Assembly (NCBI RefSeq): GCF_021129305.1
Contig: NZ_JAJOMB010000027.1
Coordinates: 62,001-126,000, forward strand
Source: Kineosporia babensis
Lineage (GTDB): Bacteria > Actinomycetota > Actinomycetes > Actinomycetales > Kineosporiaceae
Direction: 5' to 3'
DNA length: 64,000 nt
Each line of letters begins with the position of its first letter. Positions within the stretch are counted from its first letter, which is position 1. The translations under genes were made by a program, and so were the position numbers. Positions 17,145-25,518 of this stretch are shown here, piece by piece. The notes beneath the pieces are model-generated. The model was not told where the DNA came from and did no database searches. It worked only from the letters and a program-made list of their open reading frames with translations.

Positions 17145-18299
17145 TCAGCGAACGCTGTTTCCTGTTATTGCAAGGGTGTGAAGAGCACGTCGAAGGACTA
17201 GATGCGCATCCTCGGCTGGGCTCGCGTCAATTAGCGATCGCGCCCGCCCTGTGGCAATGTCTAGAGCTATCTGCCCAGCTCCGAAGCTGGTTCCAAAATG
17301 GCCCGCATAGACTAAGGCGCATAACTCAGCTGCCGCGGGGTTGTCCGTTCCGAGGGATCCGTTGACGACGTGGAGAAGGGCTGCGAGATCGTCAGAGGTT
17401 GCCGAGCCTACTGAAACTGGCTCATGGGATGGCTGCCATTTAACCGATCCCTGCAAGGCGAATTCTCTGCGGCGTGTTGATGGATCTGAGGTGAAGAACT
17501 CCATTGCGCGCTCAGATTGGTCTGTAATGTAGGGCATGGTAGGACCATCCCAGCCTAAGATCCACGGCATGCGACGGTTGACGTCAGCGGGGGTGTCCAA
17601 AATCCAGGCAGCAGCGCAGAAACACTGGACCGCGCGGAGCGCTGCCGCCACCGCCGCCGAGCCGAAATCATTCACCCGCAAGGCGACGACGAAAGGCGTC
17701 CAGCCTTCGTCGTTGATCAGCATCTCCTCGTAATCCGCAGCCAGTCCATCATCTTCTTCAGCGGCAACCCACTCCTGACTCCATGTCACGTCGTCCGTGA
17801 AGCGAAACATCCCGATCTCAGGACTTGTTTCAGCAACCAGAGAGTCGATTTTGGATTGAACGGACTTGCCCATATGGCCAGCCACGCAGTTCGTCCCGAG
17901 TTTCACTACGTCGTCCGTGCCGAATATTCCGCCGACGGGTACGGTCACGACCGATTTTTGAACCCCCCTCAAAATGGGCGGAGTCCAGTCTGGGTCGTTC
18001 CTAGCTCGATGCTCGGCCACCGCAACGAGAAGCGAACTTGCGGTCAGCTGATTGTGACCATCCTCGGATCTCTTGGGCCAGCGGGCGCACGCGTTACGTA
18101 ACGCTGTCACTTCCTTGTTCGGGATTACCAGAATTCGATTCCGATCAACGGCTACCTTCAGATCCGAACGGTCCTCCCACTCGCCGTCCGTCCAAGGAAG
18201 ATCAGGGGTCAGTCCGCTGCTGTTGTGTTCCTCTCGCGCTCCGCTGACGCAGGCCTTCCAAGCGGACAGTACCTCGGCCGGGCTAGTCGGCTCGATCAT
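17145..18299 (-). CDS. Hypothetical protein divergent from the Shedu-like gene
   Basis: 384 residues, mostly helical, no membrane segment and no motif I recognise. A run of small hydrophobic residues (SAAVAAALRAVQCFCAAAWIL, abridged) is too polar for a convincing membrane helix. The ATG at 18299 is preceded by TAGACT with 6 nt between, the layout of a leaderless actinobacterial transcript. Only 37 bp separate it from the start of the Shedu-like nuclease on the other strand, so both share a compact divergent promoter. The less GC-rich codon use matches its neighbours at 15.7 and 18.3 kb, suggesting one imported block. A defence-related role is inferred from position only. Confidence 0.6.
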   Translation of the reverse strand: MIEPTSPAEVLSAWKACVSGAREEHNSSGLTPDLPWTDGEWEDRSDLKVAVDRNRILVIPNKEVTALRNACARWPKRSEDGHNQLTASSLLVAVAEHRARNDPDWTPPILRGVQKSVVTVPVGGIFGTDDVVKLGTNCVAGHMGKSVQSKIDSLVAETSPEIGMFRFTDDVTWSQEWVAAEEDDGLAADYEEMLINDEGWTPFVVALRVNDFGSAAVAAALRAVQCFCAAAWILDTPADVNRRMPWILGWDGPTMPYITDQSERAMEFFTSDPSTRRREFALQGSVKWQPSHEPVSVGSATSDDLAALLHVVNGSLGTDNPAAAELCALVYAGHFGTSFGAGQIALDIATGRARSLIDASPAEDAHLVLRRALHTLAITGNSVR

Positions 18300-18336
18300 G
18301 TCTCAAGTCTAAACCGCGTCTCGGGAGGCTTGGCTA

Positions 18337-19221
18337 GTGCAGACTAGACCGATGACATGGACTACGCCGCTACCTGGCTATGCGGCACCTGCGGGCAGTG
18401 GAGCTCCCGATGCTGGGCCGTACGTGGATGCGCTTGCCCTTGAGTACCAGCGCCTTTTGAATGCAGGCGAATTCAACGTCGAGCGAAAAGCTCAGTCGTT
18501 CTTTGAACGTCACCCTTGTCTGCTGCCTGGCTCAAGCGGGAACAGCATGAGAACCGGGTTTTCTCCCTGGCCTAGTGCCGTCATCTCCCAACCCCCGCTC
18601 CCCGGTCTCAGGAAGCGCGTACCTGATTTCCTCTGGATCGCCACGGACAGCGCCCATCTCATGCCGGTTTTCATCGAAATCGAACGGGCGGACAAGCCGT
18701 GGTTCACGGCTGGCGAAGTACAGAGTCATGAGTTGACACAGTCTATTGATCAGATCGTCGAGTGGCGCTCCTGGTTCGACCAGCCGGGTAATCGTGAAAT
18801 ATTCCTGAGGGATTACCAGATCCCCACGCATATGGCCCAGCGCGCTTGGAAGCCCGAATACATACTTGTGCACGGCAGGTCGACCGAGTTCCACGGAAAC
18901 CCATTCCTAGACCGCAAGCGGGCCCAAATCCAATCCGATATCAAGATGATGACATTTGATTCCATCAGTCCCAATAGGAACGCTACGGACTGGGGTGCCG
19001 TAAAGCTTCGGTCGCAAGGTCAGTATGAAGCGATCTCCGTGCCCGCAACCTTCTCAGTCATCGAAGGTGCGCCGTTTACGGACGTTGCTCGCCTGGACGA
19101 CATTATCGACGAGTGCCCTGATATTTCCGCCGAGCGTAAGGAATCACTTCACGAGACACTGATCGATTTGCGCAAGCAGCGAGGTCCCGGCGTCCACGTT
19201 CGGGTTGCTCGTCGACGCTGA
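18337..19221 (+). CDS. Shedu-like nuclease (SduA/DUF4263 domain)
   Basis: 294 residues from GTG 18337, chosen because GGGAGG lies 8 nt upstream; ATG 18352 is the alternative. After a helical segment resembling the SduA entry region (ALEYQRLLNAG...SFFERHPCLLPG), a PD-(D/E)xK-type core is visible: KRVPDFLW (catalytic Asp, about 94) and MPVFIEIERADKPWF (acidic pair then Lys, about 110-123), followed by QSIDQIVEWRSWF. Shedu proteins are single-gene anti-phage nucleases that protect bacteria by cutting invading or host DNA. Size fits a short Shedu with little N-terminal sensing domain, so an additional partner, perhaps the divergent 17145-18299 protein, is possible. Confidence 0.7.
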   Translation: MQTRPMTWTTPLPGYAAPAGSGAPDAGPYVDALALEYQRLLNAGEFNVERKAQSFFERHPCLLPGSSGNSMRTGFSPWPSAVISQPPLPGLRKRVPDFLWIATDSAHLMPVFIEIERADKPWFTAGEVQSHELTQSIDQIVEWRSWFDQPGNREIFLRDYQIPTHMAQRAWKPEYILVHGRSTEFHGNPFLDRKRAQIQSDIKMMTFDSISPNRNATDWGAVKLRSQGQYEAISVPATFSVIEGAPFTDVARLDDIIDECPDISAERKESLHETLIDLRKQRGPGVHVRVARRR

Positions 19222-19331
19222 CTGCGAATTGCCGCAGACAGGCGATTCTTATCGGGATGGAGGGAGCCTTCGTGCGGCTAGCCTCTGCTGCGGCAACCTA
19301 CTCGCGCAGCAAGGAGCACGGGCGTCAGCCA

Positions 19332-19367
19332 AAGTGCCCTTGGACAGAGAGTAGCGCGAGGGCACTT
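19332..19367. terminator. Terminator between Shedu-like gene and 19401 gene
   Basis: Perfect 9-bp inverted repeat AAGTGCCCT / AGGGCACTT with an 18-nt loop, between convergent genes. Confidence 0.55.
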
Positions 19368-19400
19368 CCTGACGAACGCTGACTCAATCCGAGATCCAGG

Positions 19401-20003
19401 TCAGCGAGTCCCACTGCGCAGGCGACGGTAGTGCTCGGCGACCTGCTGCGCCCACTCGCGGCCCGTGTACTCGTACTTGTAGGAACGCACGACGGTGGTT
19501 TCTGTGCCGCTCATGGCGTCGTCCTCGGTGAGGTAGAAGCCGACTCCGCCGGCCCAGCGGCCGAGGTCGTTGGTGTCTTCTTGCAGGCCCATGTACAGCG
19601 GGACGGGCCAGTCCTCGCCGGTCGCTCCTGGGAGCGGGATTATGATGGTCATGGTACCGCCGCCGGTGTGCTCGATGCGCGGTTGTAGCTCGCCGTTTGT
19701 GGCTTCGCGGATGTAGTCGAACATCTCCGCGTGGTCCCGTTCGATCGCGGTGATGACGTGCTCGCGGCACACGTCAGGCACGTCCCGGTCCGGGGGGAGG
19801 TTCCAGTCGCTGAGGAAGTCGTGACCGCCGATCCGGCACACGCCAGGGCGTGCCGGGATGGCCTTCGGGCGGGCGGACACCAGAATCCGGTGGACGTCAT
19901 TGATATCAAGCAGGTCATGGGCCAGTCGGGTTTCCATTTCGGGGACAGCGGTTTCGTCCGGGACGAGCATGATCACGGACGTGTCGAACTTGATGTACTG
20001 CAT
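19401..20003 (-). CDS. Conserved unknown plasmid protein
   Basis: 200 residues beginning MQYIKFDTSVIMLVPDETAV. No membrane segment; mixed alpha/beta composition, with a Gly-rich strand-like part (IEHTGGGTMTIIIPLPGATGEDW, abridged) and a C-terminal tail YTGREWAQQVAEHYRRL. Not recognised. In-frame codons continue upstream but that region is taken up by a 156-nt inverted repeat, and AAAGGG lies 11 nt before the chosen ATG. It forms a minus-strand backbone unit with its own terminator and upstream repeat. Confidence 0.6.
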   Translation of the reverse strand: MQYIKFDTSVIMLVPDETAVPEMETRLAHDLLDINDVHRILVSARPKAIPARPGVCRIGGHDFLSDWNLPPDRDVPDVCREHVITAIERDHAEMFDYIREATNGELQPRIEHTGGGTMTIIIPLPGATGEDWPVPLYMGLQEDTNDLGRWAGGVGFYLTEDDAMSGTETTVVRSYKYEYTGREWAQQVAEHYRRLRSGTR

Positions 20004-20030
20004 GAGGAGAGCGCCCTTTCCGGCGTGCGG

Positions 20031-20186
20031 ATTCTGACCGCAGGCGTCACCCGCCTCCTCCAGCCCGGCCGAGTCCAGGGCGAACCACCGCCGTTGGCCC
20101 AGCGGGCCGTTCTTGCCCGCTCCGGGGCCACAGACAAGGTCCCTGGCCGCGGCCCGGCTGAGGAGGCGAGCCTGAGCGGTCAGAAT
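20031..20186. repeat. Long inverted repeat upstream of the 19401 gene
   Basis: Stacked arms: ATTCTGACCGC (20031-20041) with GCGGTCAGAAT (20176-20186); CGCCTCCT (20052-20059) with AGGAGGCG (20161-20168); AGCCCGGCC (20062-20070) with GGCCCGGCT (20151-20159, one mismatch); CCAGGG (20075-20080) with CCCTGG (20141-20146); and a central GGCCC-AGC-GGGCC hairpin. It ends 27 nt before the start codon, so it lies in or just before the 5' leader. Confidence 0.7.
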
Positions 20187-20253
20187 CGCGACGAAAGTGT
20201 CACTCCTGCAGAGGATTCTCACGTTATGGCGTGCCGCCGGGCACAGCGTGGAT

Positions 20254-20763
20254 TCAGTTGGCTGCCAGGTGGGCGATCTCGTTGACCCGGTGGTGGAGCC
20301 AGGTTCGCAGTCCGCCGCCGCTGACTTGGCGGACGTCGTGACCGCTGTTGCTGGGGCTGTCGCCGGTGGGGACGCGGTAGTCGGTGATGCCGAGGGCGGC
20401 GGTGATGCGGATGACGTATTCGTGGAAGCTGTTGTCGGGGATGTATCCGCGTTCGGTGTCGGCTCGGTCCAGTCCGCGTTTGATCTTCCGGAGTACTTTG
20501 ACGATGGATTCGGCCTGGTCGAGGCTGATCTGGTGCGGGTTGAAGTAGTGGCTGTAGCCCCAGACGGTGCCTTTCTCGAGGTCGACGTAGCCGGTGATCT
20601 GGAAATCCGCGTACTGACTGGCGGTTTGGCACCAGCCCCACGTGGGGGTCTGCCACCAGCCCTTGGAGTCCTGGTAGCCGATCTGCGCGATGATCTGATG
20701 GGTGGTGTCGTACAGGTGCTGCGACGTCACCAGCACCACCAGCGGGATGTCCGAACGGGTCAT
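20254..20763 (-). CDS. Hypothetical plasmid protein, Trp-rich
   Basis: 169 residues starting MTRSDIPLVVLVTSQHLYD; AAAGG lies 10 nt upstream. The middle is rich in Trp and Gln (GWWQTPTWGWCQTASQYADF) and is followed by a helical SIVKVLRKIKRGLDRA segment. No membrane helix. It belongs to a run of three same-strand unknown genes ending at DUF932, separated from the next one upstream by a terminator hairpin. Not recognised. Confidence 0.6.
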   Translation of the reverse strand: MTRSDIPLVVLVTSQHLYDTTHQIIAQIGYQDSKGWWQTPTWGWCQTASQYADFQITGYVDLEKGTVWGYSHYFNPHQISLDQAESIVKVLRKIKRGLDRADTERGYIPDNSFHEYVIRITAALGITDYRVPTGDSPSNSGHDVRQVSGGGLRTWLHHRVNEIAHLAAN

Positions 20764-20800
20764 GACAGAAATACCTTTCACGCTTGAGGGTGGAGAGAAG

Positions 20801-20836
20801 GGTCCGGGGCCAGCCGTTTCTGGGTGGCCCCGGACC
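20801..20836 (-). terminator. Terminator downstream of the 20850 gene
   Basis: Perfect 12-bp hairpin GGTCCGGGGCCA / TGGCCCCGGACC with a 12-nt loop. Confidence 0.7.
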
Positions 20837-20849
20837 GACGGTGGTGTGT

Positions 20850-21794
20850 TCAGCGGTGGTCGTGGTGCTCGGCGTGTGCGCTCTCGGTCGGGATGTGTTC
20901 GGCGTGCCAGGCCGCTGGGTGTGCGCTGTCGAAGGCGTCGTGGGCGTGGTCGCGTTCTTCGCGGATCAGGGCGGAGTCGAAGCCGCAGGTCATGCAGGAC
21001 CACACCGTCCGGGCCGTGACCAGGTCGTCGTTCAGGTCGAGGTGGGCTGTTCCGTAGTCGTCTTCGCCGACGGCTGCGTCCCAGCGCAGGTCGTTGAGGT
21101 AGGTCCACAGGTCGTCGTCGAGCCGGCCGATCAGGCTCGGCTCGCTGGTGGCGATCGACCTGTGTGAGCGGGTCTGGATGTCGGTGAGGTGGAAGCCCTG
21201 GCCGGGTTCGTCACCGGTGGTCAGGGTGATGCGGGTGGTGTCGGGGACGAATTGGCGGATCAGGGCGATGACGGTGTCGAGCAGTGGCTGGTCGGCGTGC
21301 ACAGAGGGCTCCTCTTCGATGGGCGTGGACGGCGGGGTTTCGTCCTCGCCGGTGGCGGGTGGGTGTTCGTGTGCGGGAAGATCGAGGTGGTGCAGCCAGA
21401 CCGCCCGGGCCAGTTGCCCGGCCAGGTCGTCGACGGGCAGCCGGCAGAAGGCCAGGGACTGCTCGTCGAGGGTGAGGGCGTACTGCGTGGGGTCGTAGCG
21501 CCGGCCTTCGTAGGAGGTCCACGCGGTGATCGCGACGTGGTGGCCGCCGATGGTGATGTCGGTGAACGTCGCGGCCGGGCAGACGCGCCGGTACCAGGGG
21601 TTTTCGCGGTGCACCAGCCGTGTGACCGGCTGGCGGAGAAGTCGTTCCAGATGGGCGGCGACCTCTCGTTCGAAATCGTGCGCCCCGCACTCGTGCAGCC
21701 CACGTTCACGCGGTGGCAGCACGGTGATGGAAGCGTCCGGTTCCGCAACCGGAACCGCAGTGACGAGAGCACCGGTGTCCAGGTGGATGCTCAC
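20850..21794 (-). CDS. Hypothetical plasmid protein with acidic linker
   Basis: 314 residues from a GTG start with AGGA 8 nt upstream. Residues 1-140 form one domain with strand-rich pattern (ATFTDITIGGHHVAITAWTSYEGRRY, abridged). A Pro/Glu-rich linker follows at about 145-170, and a second domain ends in a His/Glu-rich tail (HAEHIPTESAHAEHHDHR). A WSCMTCGFDSALI motif near 265 is the only Cys pair. Not recognised. Bounded by terminators on both sides, so it is a separate transcription unit within the backbone. Confidence 0.6.
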   Translation of the reverse strand: MSIHLDTGALVTAVPVAEPDASITVLPPRERGLHECGAHDFEREVAAHLERLLRQPVTRLVHRENPWYRRVCPAATFTDITIGGHHVAITAWTSYEGRRYDPTQYALTLDEQSLAFCRLPVDDLAGQLARAVWLHHLDLPAHEHPPATGEDETPPSTPIEEEPSVHADQPLLDTVIALIRQFVPDTTRITLTTGDEPGQGFHLTDIQTRSHRSIATSEPSLIGRLDDDLWTYLNDLRWDAAVGEDDYGTAHLDLNDDLVTARTVWSCMTCGFDSALIREERDHAHDAFDSAHPAAWHAEHIPTESAHAEHHDHR

Positions 21795-21868
21795 GCTGAG
21801 AGTCCTTTCCGAGAGAGGGTTTCTGCTCGGCTGCTGCGCGGGCAGCCGACGGGGGCTGTGGAGAGGTT

Positions 21869-21904
21869 GGGCCCGGGGCTCCTCGATGGAGGTGCCCCGG
21901 GCCC
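21869..21904 (-). terminator. Terminator downstream of DUF932 gene
   Basis: Perfect 11-bp arms GGGCCCGGGGC / GCCCCGGGCCC plus an inner CTCC/GGAG, located 20 nt after the DUF932 stop codon. Confidence 0.7.
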
Positions 21905-21923
21905 GGGTTGTGTGGCGGGTTGT

Positions 21924-23150
21924 TCAGTTGGTGGCGGCGGCGAGCTGCATGGCCTGGACCGCGACGGATTCCATCTCGTAGGCGGTGTCAGCGTCGAGGG
22001 TCTGGGCGGTGGAGGTGATGGCGTGCATGACGCCCCCAGCACTGAGGTCTGCGCCGCGGATGAAGTGGGCCAGGATCGAGTCCTGCTGGGAGTCACTGAA
22101 CTTGAACTTGCTCGCGACGACCTTGAGGGTCTTGTCGACGTCCTCGACCGGCTTGTCGGAGATCGCTTCGAGCTGACGGACCATCCTGGCCACGTACTCC
22201 GGGTCCAGGTATGCCCTCACGGCGTCGCGGGCCTGGGAGGTGATGAGTTCCAGTGATTTGGAGAGGGTTTCGGCGGACCAGGTGACGATGCCCTCGCCGC
22301 CGGCGTACCGGGCGCCCAGGTGCGTCTTGCGCAGCACAGACTGCTCCATCACCATCCCGTTGCGGCACACCCGCACGGTCAGCCGCGGCTCGATGCTGAA
22401 GGCACCTCCACCGGTTTCAGAGTTGCGCATCACGAACCCGCCCCACACCACCGGTAGTTCGCTTCCGGGTCGGGAGTCGAACGGGCTGCGGTAGTTCTTC
22501 AGGAGACTGGGGGCCATCGCCTGCACGCCGGGGGCGGTGACTCTGACGTACATGCGCTGCTCGGTCAGGTCGCATCCCTCCACGACCACCTGCTCACCGG
22601 ACTGCTTGACCCCGTCCAGGGCTGCAACCAGGACGTCCAGGTGGTCGATCCGGGAGTAGGAGTCCGACAGGAACGCCCTTACCGTCCCGTCCACTCCGCC
22701 GCCGAGGGCCTCGTTGAGGCCGGCGATCCGGGCGTTGAACGGCGCGTCCGGGGCGTTGTTCGGGTTCGGGCGGGTGCGCAGGGCCCGGACGAGGAAGCGC
22801 TTGTCGGTGCACGAGAGCCAGCCGTTGACGTTGGCGTCGAAGAGGTCGGGGTGATCTTGGCCGAGGCGGCGCAGGTAGGCCTGGGGGATGGTGAGTTTCT
22901 CGGCGAGCTGGCCGGTCGCGGTGGAGTTGATGGCGTAGGTCCCGGCGGTCATGGTGACGCCGTCGGCGCCGAGCTGCGGGACGGTGTCGCGCAGGATGAG
23001 CTGGCCGCCGGAGGCGTGCAGGGCGCCGGATCCGGCGATGACGTCCAGGGCGCGGGTGGACTGGTCCTTGAGCAGGGTCGCCAGGTTCGCGAGAGCCATG
23101 TTGCGGGTGGGGTCCTCGAGTTCGGCCCGGACGATGGTGTTCGCGCTCAT
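21924..23150 (-). CDS. DUF932 (phage/plasmid-like) protein
   Basis: 408 residues with Shine-Dalgarno GGGAGG 9 nt before ATG 23150. Family features: a central strand-rich core with AFLSDSYSRIDHLDVLVAAL (about 160-180), RMYVRVTAP, and RLTVRVCRNGMVMEQSVLRKTHLG (abridged; about 258-282), then a long helical C-terminus. DUF932 proteins resemble phage Gam-side and plasmid ardC-neighbourhood genes and are frequent in plasmid leading regions, where anti-defence roles are suspected but not proven. A long inverted repeat covers the region just upstream. Confidence 0.8.
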   Translation of the reverse strand: MSANTIVRAELEDPTRNMALANLATLLKDQSTRALDVIAGSGALHASGGQLILRDTVPQLGADGVTMTAGTYAINSTATGQLAEKLTIPQAYLRRLGQDHPDLFDANVNGWLSCTDKRFLVRALRTRPNPNNAPDAPFNARIAGLNEALGGGVDGTVRAFLSDSYSRIDHLDVLVAALDGVKQSGEQVVVEGCDLTEQRMYVRVTAPGVQAMAPSLLKNYRSPFDSRPGSELPVVWGGFVMRNSETGGGAFSIEPRLTVRVCRNGMVMEQSVLRKTHLGARYAGGEGIVTWSAETLSKSLELITSQARDAVRAYLDPEYVARMVRQLEAISDKPVEDVDKTLKVVASKFKFSDSQQDSILAHFIRGADLSAGGVMHAITSTAQTLDADTAYEMESVAVQAMQLAAATN

Positions 23151-23235
23151 GATGGGGTGCCTCCCGGCAGGTGCTGTGCTCGGGGGCCAGCTGGTGGCTG
23201 GCCCTCCCCAGGGGGGTGGGGATGAGCAGGCACAG

Positions 23236-23407
23236 CGGGTGCGGCGAACAAGCCGAGGGTCAAGCCCGGCCCTGGCGCATCAGGCAAAGATCCCGCACGC
23301 GAGCGTCTTTGCCCCGTTCAGGGCCGTTCTTGCCCTGGGGCAAGGCAGACGCCGCGCGGTCGGGGGCTTGCGGCGGCCAGGGCTTGACGATCGGCGCGAC
23401 GCACCCG
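23236..23407. repeat. Long inverted repeat upstream of DUF932 gene
   Basis: Outer arms CGGGTGCG (23236-23243) with CGCACCCG (23400-23407); GTCAAGCCC (23259-23267) with GGGCTTGAC (23380-23388); inner GCGTCTTTGCCCC (23303-23315) with GGGGCAAGGCAGACGC (23337-23352, a 3-nt bulge). In the gene direction the downstream arm reads GGGCTTGACC, again placing TTGACC in the stem as in the 7-kb repeat. No gene in 23151-23606. Confidence 0.65.
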
Positions 23408-23606
23408 AAGCTGCATGGCTCACCCACCCCGGGGGCGCCAGTTGCCGCGGCCTTGATGTCTCGCGACGAAGAGGACCGTTAACGGGGCGAGCCTGCATCC
23501 CGTCTGAGGCTGGATCGGTGTGAGACGGCGAACGCAACCGTCGGTGCCCTTCGAGGTTCAGCGCACGTTGACCAAGGTTGTCGGTGCTGCCCTTTACGGT
23601 GGGCAC

Positions 23607-24825
23607 ATGGCCAATCGCCCTGCCCTTGACGCTGACGGCTTGGAAGAAGTCCGCGCCCGGATCGACGACAAACAGTCTCTAACCGAGATTGCTGCCGCAC
23701 TCGGGGTGTCGTACAAGACGGTGCAGAAGGCAGCCAAAACCTTGGGGTTGAAGCCCGCGACCAGGCCCCGACCCGTCCATGATCAGGCCAAGAGGCAGAG
23801 GGCGGTGGAGTTGTACCAGGCCGGTAAATCCTGCTCGAAAGTCTCACGGGAACTGGGAGTTTCCGAGCCCTGGGTCGTCGAGCAGGTGAAGAAGGCCGGG
23901 ATCGCGTTGCGCTCGACCGCGAAGCTCGCTGACACCGCGTCTGACATCGTCGCCCGGTACCAGGCTGGAGAATCGACAGGAGAGCTGGTTGCAGATCTGG
24001 GCGTCTCAGATTCGGCCATCAGCAACCGGCTGAAGCATGCCGGCGTCAGCGTCCACCGGGCGGGCTGGAAGATTCGGCTTCATGACCTACGCGATGACGC
24101 CTTCGCCTTCAGCACAGGCCACGAAGGACAACCTGCCTGCATGGGAGGACGACGCTGCGTACTGGGCTGGGTTCCTGATGGCTGATGGAACCATCAGCAC
24201 AACGAATCGGATCACTCTTTCCCTTGCCGCGAAAGACGAGGGGCACATTGCGGCCTGGCTTGAGTTTCTCGGCTGCCTACAAGTAAAAATCCGGATCGAG
24301 TCCGTCAGATTTTCTAATGATGCGCCGGAGAAGATGAAAGCGAGAGCGCAGGTCAGTAGCCGGCAGTTAGCTGAAGATCTTGCTCGGCATGGCATAGTCC
24401 ATCGCAAGTCAAGTGCGGGCCTGCCCGCCAGTGCTTCTCTGGCTGAGAACGCAGCCTTTTGGCGGGGAATGATCGACGGCGATGGCACCCTTGGGCTTCC
24501 CAAGGGAAAACATGGTCCGATCCTGATGCTCGTCGGCTCACTCGCCGTCATGGAACAGTTCGCCGACTTCCTCCATCATGTGATCGGCGGCAAGAAACCC
24601 AACGTTTTGGCAGTTCATGGCACGTCGGTCATTGTCCAGGTCAGGGTCAATGGCGTGCGAACCCGTGAGGCAATTCACGTTCTCTGGGATGGTGTTTTCG
24701 ATGCGCGCCAGTCACCTGCACTGGATAGAAAGAGCCAGCGAGCCAGCGAGGCAATGACGTGGAGGACTCGGACCGAGATCGAGCAGGCGATGGGTAACGA
24801 AGGTGCACGGTCCGTAGGACGATGA
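23607..24825 (+). pseudogene. LAGLIDADG homing endonuclease with N-terminal HTH repeats, frameshifted
   Basis: The first reading frame (23607-24185) encodes about 150 sensible residues with three successive helix-turn-helix units (SLTEIAAALGVSYKTVQKAAK; CSKVSRELGVSEPWVVEQVKK; STGELVADLGVSDSAISNRLK) and then loses meaning after RDDAFAFS. The next frame (open 24037-24825) carries the two LAGLIDADG helices, YWAGFLMADG and FWRGMIDGDG, each with its metal-binding Asp. Homing endonucleases normally fuse HTH modules to this catalytic part, so one frame change near 24110-24135 has split the gene. It could be a mutation, a sequencing error, or a programmed shift. TACGGT sits 6 nt before ATG 23607, as in leaderless genes. 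Confidence 0.7.
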
Positions 24826-24876
24826 GCAGGTCAGCAGACCCATTCCTGCTCCAGCGGCCGGCCGGATCCTGAGGCC

Positions 24877-25518
24877 CTATTTCAGCAGTTCGGGGAGCTG
24901 GGAGTGCCACCAGCGGGGGCCCTGGAAGCCCGCGATCCGTGCGGGGCGCAGGAGTTTGATCTGGAGTTCGCGTTTGGCGTAGACGCCGAGCATCGCCGCT
25001 TTGAAGGCTTCGAGTGAGGTTTCGAGGTGCGTGAAACCGAGCGTCCCTTGCTTGACCTTGCCTTCGACCCTCTGGATTGCGCTGAAAATTTTTACCTGGT
25101 GCGTGGTGCCGCGCAGTTCATATGCAGCTTGATCCAGGTCGGCATGCGAGGTTGGAAAATGGATAGAGCTGCCGGGATTCTGCCACCACTTATGAAGATC
25201 CTCGTGCTCCCGCGGGCGGTGCAAATGTTCTATAGCCATAGTCCGAGCTTGCTCCGGGTTGGCATTCATGAACCAGCGCTCAAGCATTACTTCCGGTGCT
25301 GGCTCGGTCATTCTGCTGATCCCCGCATCCAGCATGTCTGCGAACGACATATCCCATCCCTTGGTCTCGACAGAAGAATGCTTCTGTTCGGCTTGGGTTT
25401 CACCCTGAGATGCACCGTGGGTGAAATGAGTAGATACCGGAGCATACCTCGGGGCGAGCTGTGTTCGGCCGAGTCTGCGAGGCGGGGCGGGGTACCTCGT
25501 CGTTCGCTGCTGGGTCAT
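24877..25518 (-). CDS. Hypothetical protein coupled to XRE regulator
   Basis: 213 residues. The start at 25518 overlaps the stop of the upstream XRE gene (ATGA), so the two are translationally coupled. The first 55 residues are basic and Gln/Thr-rich; a more conserved-looking domain starts at MSFADMLDAGISRM (about 57). It contains EHLHRPREHEDLHKWWQN, TSHADLDQAAYEL and a basic C-terminus (KRELQIKLLRPARIAGF) ending in Trp-rich PRWWHSQLPELLK. Not recognised. Pairing with an XRE regulator recalls toxin-antitoxin or peptidase-regulator pairs, but no catalytic motif is visible. Confidence 0.55.
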   Translation of the reverse strand: MTQQRTTRYPAPPRRLGRTQLAPRYAPVSTHFTHGASQGETQAEQKHSSVETKGWDMSFADMLDAGISRMTEPAPEVMLERWFMNANPEQARTMAIEHLHRPREHEDLHKWWQNPGSSIHFPTSHADLDQAAYELRGTTHQVKIFSAIQRVEGKVKQGTLGFTHLETSLEAFKAAMLGVYAKRELQIKLLRPARIAGFQGPRWWHSQLPELLK

